Positions 7,128 to 10,897 of a stretch of 10,897 bases of DNA are shown piece after piece; positions within the stretch are counted from its first letter, which is position 1, and the number at the start of each line of letters is the position of its first letter. Source of the stretch: Treponema sp. (GTDB lineage: Bacteria > Spirochaetota > Spirochaetia > Treponematales > UBA12059); contig JAAYUR010000120.1 of the NCBI GenBank assembly GCA_012517645.1, positions 1 to 10,897 on the forward strand, in the 5' to 3' direction. The translations under genes and the position numbers were made by a program. The notes under the pieces were generated by a model. The model worked only from the letters and a program-made list of their open reading frames with translations, did not search any database and had not been told where the DNA came from.

Positions 7128-8117
7128 CTATGCCCTTCGGAGAGGGTCGGTCCGGGCGGCCGCCTCTTCCCGGAGCCATCGGGAAACGTCGAACCCGGGG
7201 TCCCGGGGACGCAGTCTGTGCGCCAAAACCGGCCCGGCCAGGTCCACGATGTCCTGGGGGACCACGAAGCCCCGGCCTTCCTGGAGGGCCCGGGCCCGGG
7301 ACGCCGCCAGAAGGCTCAGAGCCGCCCGGGGGGAAGCGCCCAGTAGTATGCCAGGGTGGGACCGGGTCACGGAGACCAGCTCCACCAGGGAGTCCAGAAG
7401 CCTCGGATCCGCCCAAACCCGCCGGGCGGTCTTCCGGACGAAGAGCAGATCCTCCACGGGTCTCCGGGGCGACAGCCCGGACAGGACGTTCGAGGAGGGG
7501 TCGTCCCGGAGGATGGAGAGCTCCGCTTCCCGATCCGGGTACCCCAGGGAAACCCTCATCAGGAACCGGTCCAGCTGGGCCGCCGGCAGGGGATAGGTCC
7601 CCTCGGTCTCGACCGGATTCTGGGTGGCGACCACGAAGAAAAATTCCGGCAAGGGACGAGTCGCCTCCGCGGTGGTGACCTGCCCCTCCGCCATGGCCTC
7701 CAGGAGGGCGGACTGGACCTTGGGAGGGGTCCGGTTGAGCTCGTCCGCCAGGAGAACGTTGGCGAACACGGGCCCCGGATGGAAGACGAAGGCCCGGGCG
7801 TCGGGGTCGAAGACGTCCACTCCGGTCACGTCGTAGGGCAGAAGATCGGGTGTGCATTGCAGGCGGCGGAAGAGGGCGGGGGAGTCCGGACCCCCGGAGA
7901 GAAGGGCCGCGAAGGTCTTGGCCGCGGTGGTCTTGCCCAAACCCGGGAAGTCTTCCACCAGGAGATGGCCCCCGGCGGCCGCGCAGGCCAGGAAATCCAG
8001 CACGAAGCCGTCCTTGCCGCGGAGGACCGTGGCCATCCCGTCCGCCAGATCCGCCAGGATCTCCGCGGAGTCGCGCACGTCCCGGGCCGAAGGCGGCTCT
8101 GCCCCGATTCTGTCCAT
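7128..8117 (-). CDS. moxR: MoxR-family AAA+ ATPase
   Basis: The 329-residue cytoplasmic protein, the usual MoxR length, shows the whole family set: Walker A EDFPGLGKTT (55-64, Lys62), Walker B VLLADELNRTPPKVQSALLE (121-140, Asp125-Glu126), sensor 1 in VVATQNPVETEGTYPLPAAQ (162-181, Asn167), LDRF (182-185), and sensor 2 GASPRAALSLL (260-270, Arg264). MoxR proteins couple ATP hydrolysis to assembly or activation of partner proteins, often DUF58 and transglutaminase-type proteins as found here directly downstream. I chose the ATG at 8117: it fits the start of family homology, and a good extended -10 promoter lies just before it. The frame stays open to a TTG at 8156 with GAGGA four bases upstream (8161-8165), which would add 13 residues of non-family character. 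It is probably the first gene of the operon, 69 bases after the gene at 8187-8987. Confidence 0.97.
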   Translation of the reverse strand: MDRIGAEPPSARDVRDSAEILADLADGMATVLRGKDGFVLDFLACAAAGGHLLVEDFPGLGKTTAAKTFAALLSGGPDSPALFRRLQCTPDLLPYDVTGVDVFDPDARAFVFHPGPVFANVLLADELNRTPPKVQSALLEAMAEGQVTTAEATRPLPEFFFVVATQNPVETEGTYPLPAAQLDRFLMRVSLGYPDREAELSILRDDPSSNVLSGLSPRRPVEDLLFVRKTARRVWADPRLLDSLVELVSVTRSHPGILLGASPRAALSLLAASRARALQEGRGFVVPQDIVDLAGPVLAHRLRPRDPGFDVSRWLREEAAARTDPLRRA

Positions 8118-8123
8118 AGGTCC

Positions 8124-8152
8124 ACTATAGCACGGCCCGGGGAGAGGCACAA
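8124..8152 (-). promoter_or_regulatory. Candidate extended -10 promoter of the MoxR operon
   Basis: On the minus strand TTGTGC (8152-8147) is followed after exactly 17 bases by TATAGT (8129-8124), preceded by TGC, which gives the extended -10 form TGnTATAGT. The expected transcription start, about 7 bases past the -10, falls on the A of the ATG at 8117, so the transcript would have no leader. No Shine-Dalgarno sequence is present before that ATG. The -10 is strong and the -35 matches only three of six positions. Function is inferred. Confidence 0.5.
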
Positions 8153-8186
8153 ACAAGGCGTCCTCGTTGGATAGGGGGGACGAAAG

Positions 8187-8987
8187 CTACAGCATCTTCC
8201 AGGTATCCGCCGCGCTCGAAGCGAACCACCGGAAAACGGCCTCCGCCCGGTTCCCGAAGGAATCCTCCAGTTTTCCCCGCACCCCGGGCACCACCGCGGC
8301 CCGGGCGCTGGACACGGCCCAGAAGAGGATCCCCTCGTCGGTGTTCAGTGCGAGCACCCGCACCTTGAGAGCTCCCGGAGCCGCCACGGGGACGAACTTG
8401 TAGTACATCCGGGTGAGGTTGACGGACTCCAGGAGCACCCCGTCCGGGGAGGTCCGATAGTCCAGACGGTATAGGTTCCCCCCGAAGGAGAGATCCTTCT
8501 GCCAGACCGTGAAGGTCTCCGAGGGCGGCAGGGATGTAAGCCTCTGGTCGGGCACCCGGGTCTGGTCCTCCGGGGAGACGACCCGCCAGGACTCCTCGTA
8601 GAAGAGCCGCATCGTCCGACGGCTGGCGGACCAGTACTCGATGCCCTGGAGAGTCCCGACGGCCCGCAATACATTGTAGACCGCGAGAAGTTCCGCCTCC
8701 GGGGAGGCGGAGCGGGGTTTCTTCCATAGGTACAGGGCTTCCACGACCACGTCCGGCTCCTCGGACCGCAGGTCGGACTGGACCCGGGCTGCCAGGGGGT
8801 GGGAAGGCGCCCAGGCGAGGTCCGCCTCCCGTCCCGCGGAGGAGCGGCGGAATTCCTCCCCCCGGACCAGGGCGGAGGCGCGGTCGGCGGGCACGCGGGA
8901 GGCCAGGGGGTCCGCGGAGAGGGCAGAAGCGGTGAAAAGCAAGAGGGCGGCCGCAAGAGCCGCAGCGGAAAAAATTCCGGTCCGCAT
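8187..8987 (-). CDS. Exported protein of unknown function (possibly DUF6675-like)
   Basis: The 266-residue product starts with a classic signal peptide: MRTGIF, a hydrophobic core at residues 6-22, and a cleavage site after ALSA (22-25). The mature part of about 240 residues has no membrane segment or cysteine and mixes strands and helices. Recognisable stretches are VVEALYLWKKPRS (81-93), VYNVLRAVGTLQGIEYWSAS (103-122) and NLTRMYYKFVPVAAPGALKV (190-209). It recalls from memory a spirochaete-restricted family annotated DUF6675, but I cannot confirm that. The frame extends upstream to 9107, but the ATG at 8987 is preferred because AGGAG lies seven bases before it (8995-8999) and the signal peptide begins there. 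It lies 69 bases upstream of the MoxR gene on the same strand, with no evident terminator between, so part of the MoxR transcription may come from here. Its role is unknown, perhaps in the periplasm or outer membrane. Confidence 0.88.
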   Translation of the reverse strand: MRTGIFSAAALAAALLLFTASALSADPLASRVPADRASALVRGEEFRRSSAGREADLAWAPSHPLAARVQSDLRSEEPDVVVEALYLWKKPRSASPEAELLAVYNVLRAVGTLQGIEYWSASRRTMRLFYEESWRVVSPEDQTRVPDQRLTSLPPSETFTVWQKDLSFGGNLYRLDYRTSPDGVLLESVNLTRMYYKFVPVAAPGALKVRVLALNTDEGILFWAVSSARAAVVPGVRGKLEDSFGNRAEAVFRWFASSAADTWKML

Positions 8988-9040
8988 GGTGTGTCTCCTG
9001 GATACGGGTCCGGCGGCCGCGTCTTGCCGCCTCGGACGAG

Positions 9041-9046
9041 AATATA
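9041..9046 (-). promoter_or_regulatory. Candidate -10 element for the exported-protein gene
   Basis: The minus strand reads TATATT here, an AT-rich island in a GC-rich gap. It would give a start near 9034 and a leader of about 47 bases carrying the AGGAG site. No convincing -35 is visible at 16-18 bases; the best is the weak TGCGAA. A 9-base direct repeat CCGCCTCGG (plus strand, 9027-9035 and 9074-9082) brackets it and could be an operator or chance. Confidence 0.3.
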
Positions 9047-9124
9047 CCCCGGAAGAGGACGCTTCGCATCCCCCCGCCTCGGTTCGCGTAGCAGTTCGAC
9101 TATGCAAAAACCCGGTAAGGATTG

Positions 9125-9130
9125 TATAAG
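9125..9130 (+). promoter_or_regulatory. Candidate -10 element for the phosphate transporter gene
   Basis: TATAAG lies about 40 bases before the ATG at 9170, giving a leader of about 33 bases that contains the ribosome binding site AGGAG (9160-9164, five bases from the ATG). The -35 region is poor (ATGCAA at 9102-9107, 17 bases away), so an activator or another sigma factor may be needed. I see no clear Pho-box pair in the gap. Confidence 0.3.
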
Positions 9131-9169
9131 ATTCTTGTCTATCCCCGGAGCATACCCTCAGGAGTACCC

Positions 9170-10834
9170 ATGACCGTCCTGACCCTGACCCTCGAAATGA
9201 TCGGCGCCCTGGGATTGTTCCTGTACGGGATGAAGGTCCTCTCGGACGGGATCCAGAGCGCCGCCGGGGACAGGTTGAAGTCCGCCCTCAACCAGATGAC
9301 CCGGAGCCCCTTGGCCGCGGTCCTGACGGGCCTCGGGGTGACGACCTTGGTCCAATCCTCCTCGGCCACCACGGTCATGGTCGTCTCCTTCGTGAACGCG
9401 GGGCTCCTTACCCTGATCCAGGCCGTGGGCGTGATCATGGGCGCCAACATCGGCACCACCGTGACCGCCTGGATCGTCTCCCTGATCGGGTTCAAGTTCA
9501 AGATCACCCTCCTGGCCATGCCCATGGTCGGAGTGGGGTTCATCCTCTCCACGTACATCAAGTCCCGGAACAAGGCCCTGCGGAACTACGGGGACGCGCT
9601 GATCGGGTTCGGGATCCTCTTCATCGGCCTGGACTTCCTGTCCCACACTCTGCCCAAGCCGAGTCCCGAGGTCCTCCACTTCCTGTCCCGGTTCTCCGGA
9701 TTGGGGTTCGCCTCCGTCCTGGTATCCGTCCTGGTGGGAACGATCCTGACGATCCTGGTCCATTCCTCCAGCGCCTCCACGGCCATCGTGATCACCCTGG
9801 CCCTGGAGGGGGTTATCGATTTCCGGATGGCCGCGGGTCTGGTCCTGGGGTGCAACATCGGGACCACCATCGACGCCTTCCTTGCCTCCCTGGCCGCCCG
9901 GGTCCATGCCCGCAGGGCCGCCTGGGCCCACATCCTCTTCAATGTCGCGGGCACGGTCTGGGCCGTGACCCTCTTCGATCCGTTCCTCCGCCTCGTGGGG
10001 GCCCTGTCCCCGGGAGGAATGGAGGCGAACGCGGCCACCCGCATCGCGATGCTCCACACGGTGTTCAACGTCGTGAACACCCTGGTCCTCTTCCCCTTCG
10101 TGCGTCGGTTCGCGGGCCTTCTTGAGCGCCTGGTCCGGGAACGGCCGGGTGAGGCCGCCGCCCCGGAGCGGCTCCGGTACGTGGCCGGGCCCATCATGGA
10201 CTCCCCGGAGATGAATCTCCTCTATGCCCAGAAGGAGATTTCCGACATGGCCGCCCTTGCCCGGGACATGTTCGTCCGGTTCCGGAAGGCCCTCAAGTCT
10301 CCGCCGGAGGACTTGGAACCGGAAATCGAGGCGATCGCCGCCCTGGAGGACCGGGCGGACCAGATGCGGGAGGAGCTGACCGGCTTCATCCTGGAGTGCG
10401 CTTCCCACGAAATGGGCGAGCGCGCCCGCCGGGACCTGGCGGCTTCCCTGCGGATCGTGGACGATCTGGAGAACATCACCGACGACTCCTTGAGCCTCAT
10501 GCACCTTCTGGACCGCGGACGAAAGAAGAAACTGCCCACCGACGCTCTCAAGCTCGAGGAACTGGGACCCTACACCCTCCTGGTGGAAAACTTCCTGGGC
10601 TTCGTGGTGGCCAACATGAACAAGCATATCTCCGACGAGCAGCTGGCCCAGGCCTCGGAATACGAGGATCGGATCGACGGCATCCGCGCAACCCTGAAAA
10701 AAAGCGCCCGAAAGCGGCTCAAGGCCGGAGCGAACGTAAAACTGGAGCTCCTGTACATCGACCTGGTTCGGCACGTCGAGAAGATCGGCGACCACGCCTT
10801 CGGGATCTCCAGAGCCCTGCGGGAGATGCGGTAG
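9170..10834 (+). CDS. Na+/phosphate cotransporter family protein with C-terminal PhoU-like domain
   Basis: The 554-residue protein has the inverted-repeat core of the Na+/Pi cotransporter family (PF02690). Repeat 1 carries QSSSATT (62-68) and GANIGTT (91-97); repeat 2 carries HSSSAST (198-204) and GCNIGTT (227-233). About eight to nine hydrophobic segments span residues 5-315. A cytoplasmic helical PhoU-like domain follows (about 350-548) with acidic motifs EDRAD (393-397), DDLENITDD (431-439) and EKIGDHA (537-543), which in PhoU bind metal clusters. It should take up (or release) phosphate using the sodium gradient at the inner membrane, with the PhoU-like part regulating it. The usual length for this fused type is about 540-600. 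The ATG at 9170 is chosen over an upstream TTG at 9122 because AGGAG precedes it at the right distance and homology begins there. It is divergent from the minus-strand genes and appears unconnected with the MoxR operon. Confidence 0.96.
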   Translation: MTVLTLTLEMIGALGLFLYGMKVLSDGIQSAAGDRLKSALNQMTRSPLAAVLTGLGVTTLVQSSSATTVMVVSFVNAGLLTLIQAVGVIMGANIGTTVTAWIVSLIGFKFKITLLAMPMVGVGFILSTYIKSRNKALRNYGDALIGFGILFIGLDFLSHTLPKPSPEVLHFLSRFSGLGFASVLVSVLVGTILTILVHSSSASTAIVITLALEGVIDFRMAAGLVLGCNIGTTIDAFLASLAARVHARRAAWAHILFNVAGTVWAVTLFDPFLRLVGALSPGGMEANAATRIAMLHTVFNVVNTLVLFPFVRRFAGLLERLVRERPGEAAAPERLRYVAGPIMDSPEMNLLYAQKEISDMAALARDMFVRFRKALKSPPEDLEPEIEAIAALEDRADQMREELTGFILECASHEMGERARRDLAASLRIVDDLENITDDSLSLMHLLDRGRKKKLPTDALKLEELGPYTLLVENFLGFVVANMNKHISDEQLAQASEYEDRIDGIRATLKKSARKRLKAGANVKLELLYIDLVRHVEKIGDHAFGISRALREMR

Positions 10835-10839
10835 GACGG

Positions 10840-10897
10840 ATGCGAGGGACTTCCCGCGGCCACGGCGACGGGCCGCGGATCCGGATGGAGGCGGCCC
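10840..10897 (+). CDS. Possible start of another gene (partial, uncertain)
   Basis: An ATG five bases after the transporter stop opens a frame that stays open for 19 codons to the window edge, with third positions almost all G or C, as in the neighbouring genes. The upstream AGGA (10833-10836) is only three bases from the ATG, so the ribosome site is weak. The peptide is rich in Arg and Gly and I do not recognise it. The alternative is that this is simply the transporter's 3' flank: an 8-base perfect stem (CCGCGGCC at 10854-10861 with GGCCGCGG at 10871-10878) lies here, without a T-run. Confidence 0.25.
   Translation, partial: MRGTSRGHGDGPRIRMEAA

Noticed and set aside
8118..8156. TTG start at 8156 for the MoxR protein
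   Set aside because: It adds 13 residues unlike MoxR N-termini and would put the strong extended -10 box inside the coding region. It is not fully excluded because GAGGA lies at a usable distance.
8988..9107. Upstream start at 9107 for the exported protein
   Set aside because: It would place 40 polar residues before a clear signal peptide and ignore the good AGGAG site before the ATG at 8987.
9158..10795. 545-codon open frame on the minus strand opposite the phosphate transporter
   Set aside because: Its composition (very rich in Gly, His, Asp, Gln) is that of an antisense shadow in GC-rich DNA, and the plus-strand frame has clear family motifs throughout.
1..10897. tRNA, rRNA, insertion sequence, phage or defence genes
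   Set aside because: No cloverleaf, ribosomal RNA segment, transposase, integrase or defence-protein motif was seen on either strand, and nearly all sequence is accounted for by the genes listed.

Overview
The window is GC-rich bacterial chromosome (roughly two thirds G+C by eye) carrying seven clear protein genes, with no RNA genes, mobile-element genes or CRISPR. The lineage cannot be fixed from the sequence alone. The protein character (a MoxR/DUF58/transglutaminase/TPR operon, an exported protein resembling a small spirochaete family, and a kinase sensor domain of the helical type paired with sugar-binding proteins) suggests a GC-rich, probably uncultured member of the Spirochaetota. That placement is an inference of modest confidence.

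Layout: genes on the minus strand fill 1-8987 and read right to left. A divergent intergenic region (8988-9169) separates them from one plus-strand gene. In transcription order the minus strand holds: an exported protein of unknown function (8187-8987); a tight operon of a MoxR AAA+ ATPase (7128-8117), a DUF58 protein (5777-7120), a membrane transglutaminase (3628-5793) and a secreted TPR protein (1829-3631); then, after a 126-base gap, a membrane-anchored periplasmic-binding protein (716-1702) and the first 239 codons of a HAMP-type sensor kinase running off the left edge (1-719). The plus-strand gene (9170-10834) is a Na+/phosphate cotransporter with a PhoU-like C-terminal domain.

How they work together: in MoxR operons the ATPase is thought to act as a chaperone or remodelling machine for the DUF58 protein and its membrane partners. 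Here the junctions (7-base gap, 17-base overlap, ATGA overlap) imply coupled translation and a single envelope-associated complex: cytoplasmic ATPase, membrane DUF58 protein, membrane transglutaminase with an extracytoplasmic catalytic domain, and an exported TPR scaffold. The binding protein and kinase (GTGA overlap) look like a second unit in which a tethered sugar-binding-type protein feeds a signal to the kinase.

The most unusual non-coding structure lies at 1719-1847. Two arrays of four 7-base units face each other across 73 bases. One array supplies the last five codons and stop of the TPR gene, and the other holds a possible -35 element for the binding-protein gene. The MoxR and binding-protein genes also share a leaderless look, with a -10 box 6-7 bases before the ATG and no Shine-Dalgarno, while all other starts have good ribosome binding sites.
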